From positions 63,213,022 through 63,277,021 of the forward strand of contig OZ020306.1 of the NCBI GenBank assembly GCA_963971305.1: a stretch of 64,000 nucleotides of DNA, written 5' to 3'. A program made the translations under genes and the position numbers. The notes beneath the pieces are model-generated. The model searched no databases. It saw nothing but the letters and a program-made list of their open reading frames with translations, and was not told where the DNA came from. This stretch comes from Arcuatula senhousia. Taxonomy: Eukaryota > Mollusca > Bivalvia > Mytilida > Mytilidae. This document shows, piece after piece, positions 10,621 through 21,195 of this stretch (positions are counted from its first letter, which is position 1; every line of letters begins with the position of its first letter).

Positions 10621-11760
10621 AACAAACAAACAAACAAACAAATAATTTTATTGCTAATCACAGCGCCCAAAAGAGCAGAATAAAATTACAATATACAGTA
10701 CATTATGCTTGATTATAATGATTGGTTGAATATATTAACCCGAACCCACCCCACCCCCCTTAAAAGACTAAGCCAACAGAGGCACAAAAGTCAATTCAGT
10801 AAGTAAGTAAGTAAATGGGGCAAGACTCGCTAGGTAATGTGAATTATTACTATTATTATATTATTATTATGATATATATATATTTTAATATAAGCCAGTT
10901 TGAGATGTAATTAATTCTATACTATATTCATATTACTTGGATAATACATATATAACTATATTTAAGACACGCCAGTTTTATTGTATCCACCATACACACT
11001 ATGCAGTGTGGCAGTGAATAAATTTCTTATAAGGTTTGCTAAAATTTTTAGTATTTCTGGATTTTCATTTGAAAGAAGCCAGATAAATTTTCCTTCTGAT
11101 TTACAATTAAGTAAATTGGGATAACATTTTGTTATGTCCTTAAGGACTGCATCACGGATAAAATTTAATTTTGAACAGTTAATTAGAAAATGAATCTCAA
11201 CTTCCACGTCTGATTTACATAACTTACATATACGCTCGTTTACAGGAATACCATTTTGTCTGCCAGTCTCAATTTCCAGAGAATGGGACCCAATTCTGAA
11301 TTTACACAGTGTGTATCTATCCGCAGTACTGGTTGTGGATATATATAAGGTTCAAATTTAAAATGGTTTTTGTAAAGGCGATAAGTTCTAAGTTTATTTT
11401 TTTGTTTAATTAAACATTTGTAGACTTTTCTAATCTTGTCCAATATTTTATTAGGTTTATAATTACACTGAAAAATAATGGGAATCTACTTAACTCTGCT
11501 AGTACTGCAGCATTAGTAATGCGTCTATTCACTCCTAAAATAAATTTACTTGCTTTAATGTTTAAATTTTCAATTCTGCTAGTATTGCATAATTTGTAAA
11601 AGGCCATAGCTGACTTGAGTTTACTTGGTATACATGAGCCCCATATCTCTGACCCATACAGTAATACAGATTTAACTGTATGATCAAAAATATGTAGAAA
11701 AGAGGTTACCCTAGGCTTTTTCTCTCCAAAACATTTAGTTAATTTAAAATATGCTTTACT
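10621..11760 (-). mobile_element. 5'-truncated LINE inserted in satellite, copy 1
   Basis: The minus strand encodes the carboxyl portion of a non-LTR retrotransposon ORF2: KAYFKLTKCFGEK, then SVLLYGSEIWGSCIP (11410-11769), a middle frame (11240-11443), and EVEIHFLINCSKLNF near the end (10962-11207). The 3' tail is a TTTG microsatellite, seen on the plus strand as AACAAACAAAC from 10621. Satellite sequence borders it on both sides (left edge ATAATACCA, right edge ACTATACACC), so it landed within an existing 72-bp array. Frames are broken, and RT and endonuclease are missing. No convincing target-site duplication was seen. Confidence 0.75.
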
Positions 11761-12192
11761 ACTATACACCTAGCAATAATTTTATACCAGGTCTATATTG
11801 TTACAATCATAGACAAACATGACTATAATACCACTATACACCTAGCAATAATTTTATACCAGGTATATATTGTATCCATCATACACGGACATGGCTATAA
11901 TATCACTATACACCTAACAATAATTTTATACCAGGTCTATATGGTATCCATCATACACAAACATGACTCAAATACCACTATTCACCTTGCAATAATTTAT
12001 ACCAGGTATATATTGTATCCATCATACACGGACATGACTATAATATCACTATACACCTAGCAATACTTTTATACCAGGTATATATTGTATCCATCATACC
12101 CAAATATGACTATAATATCACTATACACCAAGCAATAATTTTATACCAGGTATATATTATATCCATCATACACGGACATGACTATAATACCA
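11761..12192. repeat. 72-bp satellite, subfamily A (block 3)
   Basis: About six 72-bp units separate LINE copies 1 and 2; they belong to the triplicated unit. Confidence 0.85.
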
Positions 12193-13332
12193 AACAAACA
12201 AACAAACAAACAAATAATTTTATTGCTAATCACAGCGCCCAAAAGAGCAGAATAAAATTACAATATACAGTACATTATGCTTGATTATAATGATTGGTTG
12301 AATATATTAACCCGAACCCACCCCACCCCCCTTAAAAGACTAAGCCAACAGAGGCACAAAAGTCAATTCAGTAAGTAAGTAAGTAAATGGGGCAAGACTC
12401 GCTAGGTAATGTGAATTATTACTATTATTATATTATTATTATGATATATATATATTTTAATATAAGCCAGTTTGAGATGTAATTAATTCTATACTATATT
12501 CATATTACTTGGATAATACATATATAACTATATTTAAGACACGCCAGTTTTATTGTATCCACCATACACACTATGCAGTGTGGCAGTGAATAAATTTCTT
12601 ATAAGGTTTGCTAAAATTTTTAGTATTTCTGGATTTTCATTTGAAAGAAGCCAGATAAATTTTCCTTCTGATTTACAATTAAGTAAATTGGGATAACATT
12701 TTGTTATGTCCTTAAGGACTGCATCACGGATAAAATTTAATTTTGAACAGTTAATTAGAAAATGAATCTCAACTTCCACGTCTGATTTACATAACTTACA
12801 TATACGCTCGTTTACAGGAATACCATTTTGTCTGCCAGTCTCAATTTCCAGAGAATGGGACCCAATTCTGAATTTACACAGTGTGTATCTATCCGCAGTA
12901 CTGGTTGTGGATATATATAAGGTTCAAATTTAAAATGGTTTTTGTAAAGGCGATAAGTTCTAAGTTTATTTTTTTGTTTAATTAAACATTTGTAGACTTT
13001 TCTAATCTTGTCCAATATTTTATTAGGTTTATAATTACACTGAAAAATAATGGGAATCTACTTAACTCTGCTAGTACTGCAGCATTAGTAATGCGTCTAT
13101 TCACTCCTAAAATAAATTTACTTGCTTTAATGTTTAAATTTTCAATTCTGCTAGTATTGCATAATTTGTAAAAGGCCATAGCTGACTTGAGTTTACTTGG
13201 TATACATGAGCCCCATATCTCTGACCCATACAGTAATACAGATTTAACTGTATGATCAAAAATATGTAGAAAAGAGGTTACCCTAGGCTTTTTCTCTCCA
13301 AAACATTTAGTTAATTTAAAATATGCTTTACT
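12193..13332 (-). mobile_element. 5'-truncated LINE in satellite, copy 2
   Basis: A copy of 10621-11760 with the same three broken frames on the minus strand (12534-12779, 12812-13015, 12982-13341). It arose by tandem duplication of the satellite-LINE block, since both junctions are preserved. Confidence 0.8.
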
Positions 13333-13764
13333 ACTATACACCTAGCAATAATTTTATACCAGGTCTATATTGTTACAATCATAGACAAACATGACTATAA
13401 TACCACTATACACCTAGCAATAATTTTATACCAGGTATATATTGTATCCATCATACACGGACATGGCTATAATATCACTATACACCTAACAATAATTTTA
13501 TACCAGGTCTATATGGTATCCATCATACACAAACATGACTCAAATACCACTATTCACCTTGCAATAATTTATACCAGGTATATATTGTATCCATCATACA
13601 CGGACATGACTATAATATCACTATACACCTAGCAATACTTTTATACCAGGTATATATTGTATCCATCATACCCAAATATGACTATAATATCACTATACAC
13701 CAAGCAATAATTTTATACCAGGTATATATTATATCCATCATACACGGACATGACTATAATACCA
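13333..13764. repeat. 72-bp satellite, subfamily A (block 4)
   Basis: Satellite units between LINE copies 2 and 3, matching block 3 closely. Confidence 0.85.
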
Positions 13765-14911
13765 AACAAACAAACAAACAAACAAATAATTTTATTGCTA
13801 ATCACAGCGCCCAAAAGAGCAGAATAATCACAGAAAATTACAATATACAGTACATTATGCTTGATTATAATGATTGGTTGAATATATTAACCAGAACCCA
13901 CCCCACCCCCCTTAAAAGACTAAGCCAACAGAGGCACAAAAGTCAATTCAGTAAGTAGGTAAGTAAATGGGGCAAGACTCGCTAGGTAATGTGAATTATT
14001 ACTATTATTATATTATTATTATGATATATATATATTTTAATATAAGCCAGTTTGAGATGTAATTAATTCTATACTATATTCATATTACTTGGATAATACA
14101 TATATAACTATATTTAAGACACGCCAGTTTTATTGTATCCACCATACACACTATGCAGTGTGGCAGTGAATAAATTTCTTATAAGGTTTGCTAAAATTTT
14201 TAGTATTTCTGGATTTTCATTTGAAAGAAGCCAGATAAATTTTCCTTCTGATTTACAATTAAGTAAATTGGGATAACATTTTGTTATGTCCTTAAGGACT
14301 GCATCACGGATAAAATTTAATTTTGAACAGTTAATTAGAAAATGAATCTCAACTTCCACGTCTGATTTACATAACTTACATATACGCTCGTTTACAGGAA
14401 TACCATTTTGTCTGCCAGTCTCAATTTCCAGAGAATGGGACCCAATTCTGAATTTACACAGTGTGTATCTATCCGCAGTACTGGTTGTGGATATATATAA
14501 GGTTCAAATTTAAAATGGTTTTTGTAAAGGCGATAAGTTCTAAGTTTATTTTTTGTTTAATTAAACATTTGTAGACTTTTCTAATCTTGTTCAATATTTT
14601 ATTAGGTTTATAATTACACTGAAAAATAATGGGAATCTACTTAACTCTGCTAGTACTGCAGCATTAGTAATGCGTCTATTCACTCCTAAAATAAATTTAC
14701 TTGCTTTAATGTTTAAATTTTCAATTCTGCTAGTATTGCATAATTTGTAAAAGGCCATAGCTGACTTGAGTTTACTTGGTATACATGAGCCCCATATCTC
14801 TGACCCATACAGTAATACAGATTTAACTGTATGATCAAAAATATGTAGAAAAGAGGTTACCCTAGGCTTTTTCTCTCCAAAACATTTAGTTAATTTAAAA
14901 TATGCTTTACT
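13765..14911 (-). mobile_element. 5'-truncated LINE in satellite, copy 3
   Basis: Third copy of the same LINE fragment. It keeps the frames at 14114-14359 and 14591-14920, but the middle frame is lost through one base missing from a T-run. An extra 8 bp lie near 13826. It is the most divergent of the three. Confidence 0.8.
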
Positions 14912-15180
14912 ACTATACACCTAGCAATAATTTTATACCAGGTCTATATTGTTACAATCATAGACAAACATGACTATAATACCACTATACACCTAGCAAT
15001 AATTTTATACCAGGTATACATTGTATCCATCATACACGGACATGGCTATAATATCACTATACACCTAACAATAATTTTATACCAGGTCTATATGGTATCC
15101 ATCATACACAAACATGACTCAAATACAACTATACACCTTGCAATAATTTTATACCAGGTCTTTATTGTATCCATCATAAA
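14912..15180. repeat. 72-bp satellite, subfamily A (block 5)
   Basis: Three to four units close the amplified region and run into the microexon at 15257. Another block of the same subfamily stands at 16225-16610, just before the duplicated microexon. Confidence 0.85.
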
Positions 15181-15256
15181 CACAGAATGTCATATCCGGT
15201 ATAGACACCTGATGACTAATAGTACTTTAATGATAATGTATACCTTTATTTTTTAG

Positions 15257-15283
15257 GAAACATTTCCAGAAATAAACGCCCTC
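15257..15283 (+). CDS. Microexon (27 nt, phase 1-1), basic segment
   Basis: Flanked by a TTTTTTAG acceptor and a perfect GTAAGT donor, these 27 nt read NISRNKRP in phase 1. The exon and its downstream partner (15549-15584) recur 1.43 kb further on at 16686 and 16982. Together each pair gives the basic segment SRNKRPRWTSRPSKYNLP. The family is unknown to me. Confidence 0.5.
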
Positions 15284-15548
15284 GTAAGTAAATATTGTAT
15301 TCTATATTGTCTTACAAGTAATATAAAATTCTCTTATTACTTAATGATATAAAAATAATTTTCACCGGATGATCTTATTACATGCATGTATCCTTTGAGA
15401 CTGTAATCGTGCTCTGTACAAGAAAGATTGTCTGTCTCATGTTTGTAACTTTATTTTAATTTCAATTTTGTATCTTATAAAATTTAATTCACATAATTGA
15501 CACAGGGTGTATTATTGTGACTAAGTATGATTTTTTGTTCAATTTTAG

Positions 15549-15584
15549 GATGGACCAGTCGCCCATCAAAATATAACCTGCCTG
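15549..15584 (+). CDS. Microexon (36 nt, phase 1-1)
   Basis: After an AATTTTAG acceptor, 36 nt read RWTSRPSKYNLP with the first codon completed by the preceding exon, then a GTATGG donor. The duplicate at 16982-17017 is identical over all 36 nt. The exon is basic and aromatic-rich, compatible with nucleic-acid contact, but that is only a guess. Confidence 0.5.
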
Positions 15585-15872
15585 GTATGGACTTATTTCA
15601 ATATACTACTTACTACAAAAATAATGCACCATCTTAAAAGAAGCAAAGGTTTACCAAAGTTAATAAAGTTAATATTCAGAACATAATGGATGTAACATTG
15701 ACACTACTGAATATAAACCGTGATGTCATATACAAATAGTTGATTTTAAATCATAAGTAGTTGTTTTCGTACAAATAAAATTTGACAGTCTTTGTTGCCT
15801 CTGACAGTGAATTTTGCCAATATATTAAACAAAACAATTTTATTCTGAGATTATGCAGTTTCTTTTTCACAG

Positions 15873-15920
15873 ATAACATCATGAGAGTCTCAGTGGATGT
15901 TCACCACAATTTTGATGGGG
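15873..15920 (+). CDS. Microexon (48 nt, phase 1-1)
   Basis: A TTTTTCACAG acceptor and a GTATGT donor bound 48 nt reading DNIMRVSVDVHHNFDG in phase 1. It sits between the two copies of the exon pair and has no duplicate that I could see. Joined exons keep a single open frame. Confidence 0.5.
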
Positions 15921-16224
15921 GTATGTATCAGACATGATCCAAGCAGCATATAAATAATTAACTTGTCTTGCCTGTCACTGAAGTGACTTATAGTTGCTGA
16001 GAAATGAATCAGGTGCATCAAGTAACCAAATATCACCCACTTGTTATTGCTGATTCACAAATGTTGAGGACATGCTTTCGCTGACCAAAAATCGTCAACG
16101 TATGTCTTAAAGATGCTTTAATTAATGCTGTAAAGTTATCACCTACCTCTCCCCGGGTTATATAATATTACATATACAAAATAATATGGGTGACAGTTTT
16201 CTAGGATCTGGATAACAAGATGTT

Positions 16225-16610
16225 ATTTTATTGTATCCATCATACACAAACATGGCTATAATAGCACTATACACCTGGCACTAATTTTATACCAGGTCTA
16301 TATTGAATCTATCATACACATAAACAGGACTATAATACCACTATACACCTAGCAATAATTTTATACCAGGTATATATTGTATTCATCATACCCAAATATA
16401 ACTATTATATCACTATACACCAAGCAATAATTTTATACCAGGTATATATTGTATCCATCATACACGGACATGACTATAATATCACTATACACCTTGCAAT
16501 AATTGTATACCAGGAATATATTGTATCTCTCATACATAAACATGACTATAATACCACTATACACCTAGCAATAATTTTTTACCAGGTCTTTATTGTATCC
16601 ATCATAAACA
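16225..16610. repeat. 72-bp satellite, subfamily A (block 6)
   Basis: About five more units with TTTTATACCAGGT and CACTATACACC. With the following 420 bp it parallels the arrangement before 15257, so it belongs to the duplicated exon-pair segment. Confidence 0.8.
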
Positions 16611-16685
16611 CAGAATGTCAAATCCGGTATAGACTCGTGATGACTAATAGTATTCTAATGATAATGATTGCCTTTATTTTCTTAG

Positions 16686-16712
16686 GAAACTCTTCCAGAA
16701 ATAAACGCCCTC
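16686..16712 (+). CDS. Microexon (27 nt, phase 1-1), duplicate of 15257-15283
   Basis: It reads NSSRNKRP in phase 1, with CTTAG acceptor and GTAAGT donor. It differs from the first copy only at the second codon (ATT against TCT, Ile to Ser). Splice sites and frame are kept in both copies. Confidence 0.5.
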
Positions 16713-16981
16713 GTAAGTAGATATTGTATTCTATATTGTCTTACAAGTAATATAAAATTCTTCTATTACTTAATTATATAAAAATAATTTTCACCGGATG
16801 ATCTTATTACATGCATGTATGTATTCTTTGAGACTGTAATCGTGCTCTGTACAAGAAAGATTGTCTGTCTCATGTCTGTAACTTTATTTTAATTTCAATT
16901 TTGTATCTTATAAAATTTAATTCACATAATTGACACAGGGTGTATTATTGTGACTAAGTATGATTTTTTGTTCAATTTTAG

Positions 16982-17017
16982 GATGGACCAGTCGCCCATC
17001 AAAATATAACCTGCCTG
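16982..17017 (+). CDS. Microexon (36 nt, phase 1-1), duplicate of 15549-15584
   Basis: Identical to 15549-15584 including flanking splice sites and most of the intron sequence around it. It joins in phase 1 to the last exon at 17335. Confidence 0.5.
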
Positions 17018-17334
17018 GTATGGACTTATTTCAATATAGTACTTACTACAAAAATAATGCACCATCTTAAAGTTAATAGTCAGAACATAATGGATGTAAC
17101 ATTGACACATCTTATAATTATTGAGTCATAAAAAATGTTATACTTTTTGTTCATACGTATCCTTTTTAAAATGTGAATTTTGTTTGTATTTCAGTATTTT
17201 TTCAAAATCAAATCTTTCATCAGTGTATATTAAGTAGTAATTCCAAAAGTTCTGTTTTGTTGATACTGTTTTCCTATGTGCAGAAACATTTAAAAAGTGC
17301 TCACACTGATTTATATTGATTTTTTTCTTCACAG

Positions 17335-17402
17335 AAACAGATGGGGGCAGTGAGCAAAAGAGACCAAAGAGGGCCTGTTCAATGAAAAATAAAAAAATAT
17401 AA
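17335..17402 (+). CDS. Terminal microexon with stop, basic KRPKR segment
   Basis: A TTCTTCACAG acceptor leads into a phase-1 reading TDGGSEQKRPKRACSMKNKK, then Ile and TAA at 17400-17402. The KRPKR stretch resembles a monopartite nuclear localisation signal. With the seven phase-1 exons at 4821, 10280, 15257, 15549, 15873, 16686 and 16982 it makes an open reading of about 113 residues, or about 143 if 6561-6650 is included. The 5' end of the gene is not identified. Confidence 0.5.
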
Positions 17403-17424
17403 AGAACATACATTTATTAATGAC

Positions 17425-18310
17425 TAAAGTCTCATAACAAGCCTTGTTACAATTTAATATCAGATCAATACTTTATCAATCACATCTACACATGACTTAA
17501 GTCTCATAATAACCCTTGTTACAATTTTATACCAGGTCAATACTGTATCAATTACATCTACACATGACTCAAGTCTCATAATAACCCTTGGTACAATTCT
17601 ATACCAGGTCAATACTGTATCAATCACATCTACACATGACTTAAGTCTCACAATTACCCTTGTTACAATTTTATACCAGGTCAATACTGTACCAAACACA
17701 TCTACACATGACTCAAGCCTCATAATAACCCTTGTTACAATTTTATACCAGGTCAATACTGTATCAATCACATCTGCACATGACTCAAGTCTCACAATTT
17801 CCCTTGTTACAATTTTATACAGGTCAATACTGTATTAATCACATCTACACACAACTTTAGTCTCATAATTACCCTTGTTACAATTTTATACCAGGTCAAT
17901 ACTGTATCAATCACATCTACACATGACTTTAGTCTCACAATTTCCCTTGTTACAATTTTATACCAGGTCAATACTGTATTAATCACATCTACACACAACT
18001 TTAGTCTCATAATTACCCTTGTTACAATTTTATACCAGGTCAATACTGTATTAATCACATCTACACATGACTCAAGTCTCATAATAACCCTTGTTACAAT
18101 TTTATACCAGGTCAATACTGTATTAATCACATCTACACACAACTTTAGTCTCATAATTACCCTTGTTACAATTTTATACCAGGTCAATACTGTATTAATC
18201 ACATCTACACATGACTCAAGTCTCATAATAACCCTTGTTACAATTTTATACCAGGTCAATACTGTATTAATCACATCTACACATGACTTTAGTCTCACAA
18301 TTACCCTTGT
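17425..18310. repeat. 72-bp satellite, subfamily B
   Basis: Twelve or so units of 72 bp with TTTTATACCAGGTCAATACT, AATCACATCTACAC and CCCTTGTTACAA. The shared TTTTATACCAGGT and equal length link it to subfamily A. Because 72 is a multiple of three, the minus strand stays open as a 24-residue repeat (17460-17795, 17807-18298, broken by a single missing base at about 17819). I treat that frame as a by-product, not a gene. Confidence 0.85.
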
Positions 18311-18503
18311 TGCAAGAATTTGCTAGTTGGAAAAACTCATGAATTTCAGCTTCCAATCCTTGATATAAAAGGAATATATCATTTCTATATCTTGCGCAGA
18401 AGATTATTTTGCTCTTATGCTCATATTTGTTTAGAATATTTTCCAATATTTCATACATTCTAATGTCCTCTAATTCTGCAGACACTACCTCCCATGGGGA
18501 CAC
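18298..18503 (-). mobile_element. Reverse-transcriptase palm fragment
   Basis: The minus strand reads IIFCARYRNDIFLLYQG and then EIHEFFQLANS, resembling the catalytic YRDDIF region and following segment of Penelope-type RTs. The first catalytic Asp position is Asn. Only about 70 residues remain; one end abuts satellite B. Confidence 0.4.
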
Positions 18504-18509
18504 CTATTT

Positions 18510-18720
18510 TTTGCTGAAAATTGGTCTGCATATATTCTAGTAGTATCAAAGGACATTTTGCATTCCCTATTTTTTTTACCTTGACCTTGATTTTTCATAT
18601 GAGTGACTGACAATTTTCAATATATATATATATATATATATCAATGTGACATGAAAATTTATTTTGTAAAACTAAATGATATGAAAAATTAGTTACAATT
18701 TTATCATTGAATGGTTTTAT
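18510..18720. repeat. Degenerate 175-bp-family remnant with TA microsatellite
   Basis: ACCTTGACCTTGATTTTTCA and GAGTGACTGACAATTTTCAA match the family at 2.79 kb; a TATATA run follows at about 18621. Confidence 0.5.
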
Positions 18721-18736
18721 TTTTTTTTTTTTTTCA

Positions 18737-18784
18737 GTTTAAAGCAAAAGGAAGAATACCATTTGAGAAACCGTCAGGCAGATG
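18737..18784 (+). other. Possible 3' exon after a long T-tract acceptor
   Basis: A T-tract of about 16 residues and CAG precede an open segment that reads FKAKGRIPFEKPSGR then TGA in phase 0, or LKQKEEYHLRNRQADEWCP and on to a stop in phase 2. Neither phase fits the phase-1 chain upstream, and there is no independent support. Confidence 0.2.
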
Positions 18785-19539
18785 AATGGTGCCCAAGATG
18801 TGTTCAAAATTAGGGATGCATATACTAAACAAAATTGAGGTATACATCAAAGCAAATGCAAGATATATATATTTACTATTTCAAACTTTAAACCAAAAAA
18901 ATGTCATTTATAATCATGATACTCATTTAATACATGTGCAGAAGTGCATCTTGGTTGTCTATGTAATGAAACATACATGTATAGAAAATATTTATTTTTA
19001 ATCGGAATATGTTTTAAACTTAAGAAGTATTCAAAATATGGGTTAATCAGGAGGTGGCACATTGATTTTTTCCAAATATAGATTTGGGGGTATAGATGCA
19101 TTCATTTACCATAAATACAAACCAAATACAGGTTTTTTTTATATTTTGAAATATAGTTGGTGTCTAGATATTTTATGACTGGTTATTTAGGGAAAAATTT
19201 TAGTAGGAAATTTTCCCATACTATTTACTGTACAATGAAACTAAATTTTGACTGGTAATATCCCCTAAACCTCAGATTAACTAAACAATTTAGTGATCAA
19301 AATAAAGTTTACTGGGGTTGCTTTATCTATATATTTTGTTGAATTTTTTGTGTGTATTTATTATCGATATGCCACCCTTTAAATAGTATCTGTCTGATTC
19401 TTAGAAAAGGTAGTACTTGTGTTTCTTTTTCCCATTGTGTAAAAGTCTACTTTAAAATCTTTTTACAAAAAATAGTGTTACAAAAATAGTATAAATTCAG
19501 TATATGAAACTCAAGAATGTATGAACTTTATTGTTTTAT
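18785..19539. other. No gene seen
   Basis: AT-rich sequence with only short chance frames; no repeat family or motif recognised. Confidence 0.5.
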
Positions 19540-19998
19540 ATTAAAAACGAAAGAATATGGAATATGTGCCAAAAAGACACGATGCACATATTGAAATGAT
19601 TTTAATAAATGTACAAATGCAAAATTTCACTGCGTGTGAAGCGCTTTTCTGGATTAACCTTCATCAGACACGCTAGGAGTAGAAAACTTGGAAAACCGGT
19701 AGAATATTAAATTTGATAAAAAAAAAAATGCCAAAAATACTACCACAATGACCAAACAGATAGACTTATCATGTTTTGAAGAAACAGCCAAACGTTGTTA
19801 AATTTGGAAATATGTAAACTGTGTCTTTCCAACACATATTCCAGTACTCAAAAATATATAAGAGCATACAACTGAAGCACGGGGAAGCTTTCTACGACCT
19901 CCACACGGCACTAAAGCCAAACTCTGAAATAATATTAAAAACGAAAGAATATGGAATATGTGCCAAAAAGACACGATGCACATATTGAAATGATTTAT
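19540..19998. repeat. Direct repeats of about 62 bp flanking 330 bp
   Basis: ATTAAAAACGAAAGAATATG through CACATATTGAAATGATTT occurs at about 19542-19604 and again at 19934-19996, apparently identical. Between them is CACTGCGTGTGAAGCGC and CCTTCATCAGACACGC, the style of retroelement 3' UTRs. It could be a small LTR-type element or an insertion-linked duplication. Confidence 0.55.
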
Positions 19999-20049
19999 TG
20001 TTATTTAATTTGCTTAGGTGAATCATTAATTTTAGTAGAATATACTTTT

Positions 20050-20340
20050 TAGCTCACCTGGACCAAAGGTCCATGTGAGCTATTGCCATCACTTGGTGTC
20101 CATCGTCGTCTGTAAACAATTTTCAAAAATCTTCTCTGAAACTACCGAACAAAATTTAATGAAACTTGGTTGGAATGATCCTTAGGAGGTCCTGCACCAA
20201 ACTTGTGTTTCCATTTTTGATCCGTCAAAAAACATGGCTGCCGTTTCTTAAAATAGAGCAGGGGGTCAGACTACTGTTTTTGGCTTGTAAATCAAAAAGT
20301 ATAAGAGATAGATGAAATTTGATGCACCCCAACTGCCTTT
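20050..20340 (+). repeat. Dispersed repeat, AGCTCACCTGG family, partial
   Basis: It begins TTTAGCTCACCTGGACC and shares CTATTGCCATCACTTGG, ATTTTTGATCC and GGCTTGTAAATCAAAAAGTA with the longer copy at 39.49-40.37 kb. Confidence 0.75.
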
Positions 20341-21195
20341 ACTGGCGGTGGCGTTAACTTTTTGGAAAAGTTTTATGAGCAACTTCATATCTCAAGAACT
20401 GTAGGTCCTAAGTTGATGAAACTTGGTATGCATATGCCCCAGTAGTAGCTTAGCACAGTTGCATCCCATCTTTTGACCTTGACCTTGATTTCCGGTTGAG
20501 TGACTTTGGCAATTTTCAATACATATAATAGCAATGGAAAAGTTTTGCGAGCACCTCCATATCTCAAGAACTATAGGTCCTATGTTGATGAAACTTGCTA
20601 TGCAAATGCCCCGGTAGTAGCTTAACACAGTTGCATCCCCATCTTTTGACCTTGACCTTGATTATCGGGTCGAGTGACTTTGACAATTTTCAATACATAT
20701 AATAGCAATGGAAAAGTTTTGCGAGCAACTCCATATCTCAAGAACTATAAGTCCTAGGTTGATGAAACTTGGTATGCACATGCCCCAGTAGTAGCTTAGC
20801 ACAGATGCATCCCCATCTTTTGACCTTCAATTTGATTTTTCGGTTGAGTGACTGACAATTTTCAATACATATGCATGTAAAAGCAGTGTTAAGTTTTTGC
20901 AAGCACCTCCATATCTCAAGTTTTATTGGTCTTTGGTTGATGAAACTTGGTATGCATATACCTTAGTAATGCTTAGCACAGTTGCATATCCATCTTTTGA
21001 CCTTGACCTTGATTTTCTGCTTAAGTGACTTTGATTATTTTTGTTGCATATATTAGCAATGTTTTAGTTCTATAAACATCTTTTGATCTCAGAAACTGAA
21101 AATCCATGTTAATTAAAAATATAGTGGGAGTAAGAAAGAATAATTGTTTCTGATGGTGCCGGCAGGCGAGACATACTTTGGTGTTAACTCTTGTT
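20341..21195 (+). repeat. about 175-bp tandem repeat (same family as 2.79 kb)
   Basis: Units repeat at about 175 bp with GTTGATGAAACTTG at about 20412, 20585, 20760 and 20937. The end reads GGTGCCGGCAGGCGAGACAT. It directly follows the AGCTCACCTGG partial copy, so two families are joined here. Confidence 0.8.

Larger units (their letters stand above)
10381..15105. repeat. Triplicated satellite+LINE unit (period about 1.57-1.58 kb)
   Basis: The same LINE frame recurs at 10962, 12534 and 14114, giving periods of 1572 and 1580 bp. Satellite flanks, LINE and junctions are all included, so amplification happened after the LINE inserted. Units 1 and 2 look essentially identical over the stretches compared. 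Unit 3 has an 8-bp insertion near 13826, one base lost in a T-run near 14550 (which removes a frame), and a few substitutions. Confidence 0.9.
15170..17025 (+). repeat. Tandem duplication carrying a microexon pair (offset about 1.43 kb)
   Basis: 15170-15590 and 16600-17025 are nearly the same, from TTTATTGTATCCATCATAAA through both exons and past GGTATGGACTTATTTCAATA. Small indels and substitutions separate them. The copy boundaries lie in satellite sequence, which suggests unequal exchange between satellite blocks as the mechanism. Confidence 0.85.

Noticed and set aside
17460..18298. Minus-strand repeat proteins
   Set aside because: Explained by a 72-bp satellite whose length is a multiple of three; no start context or domain.
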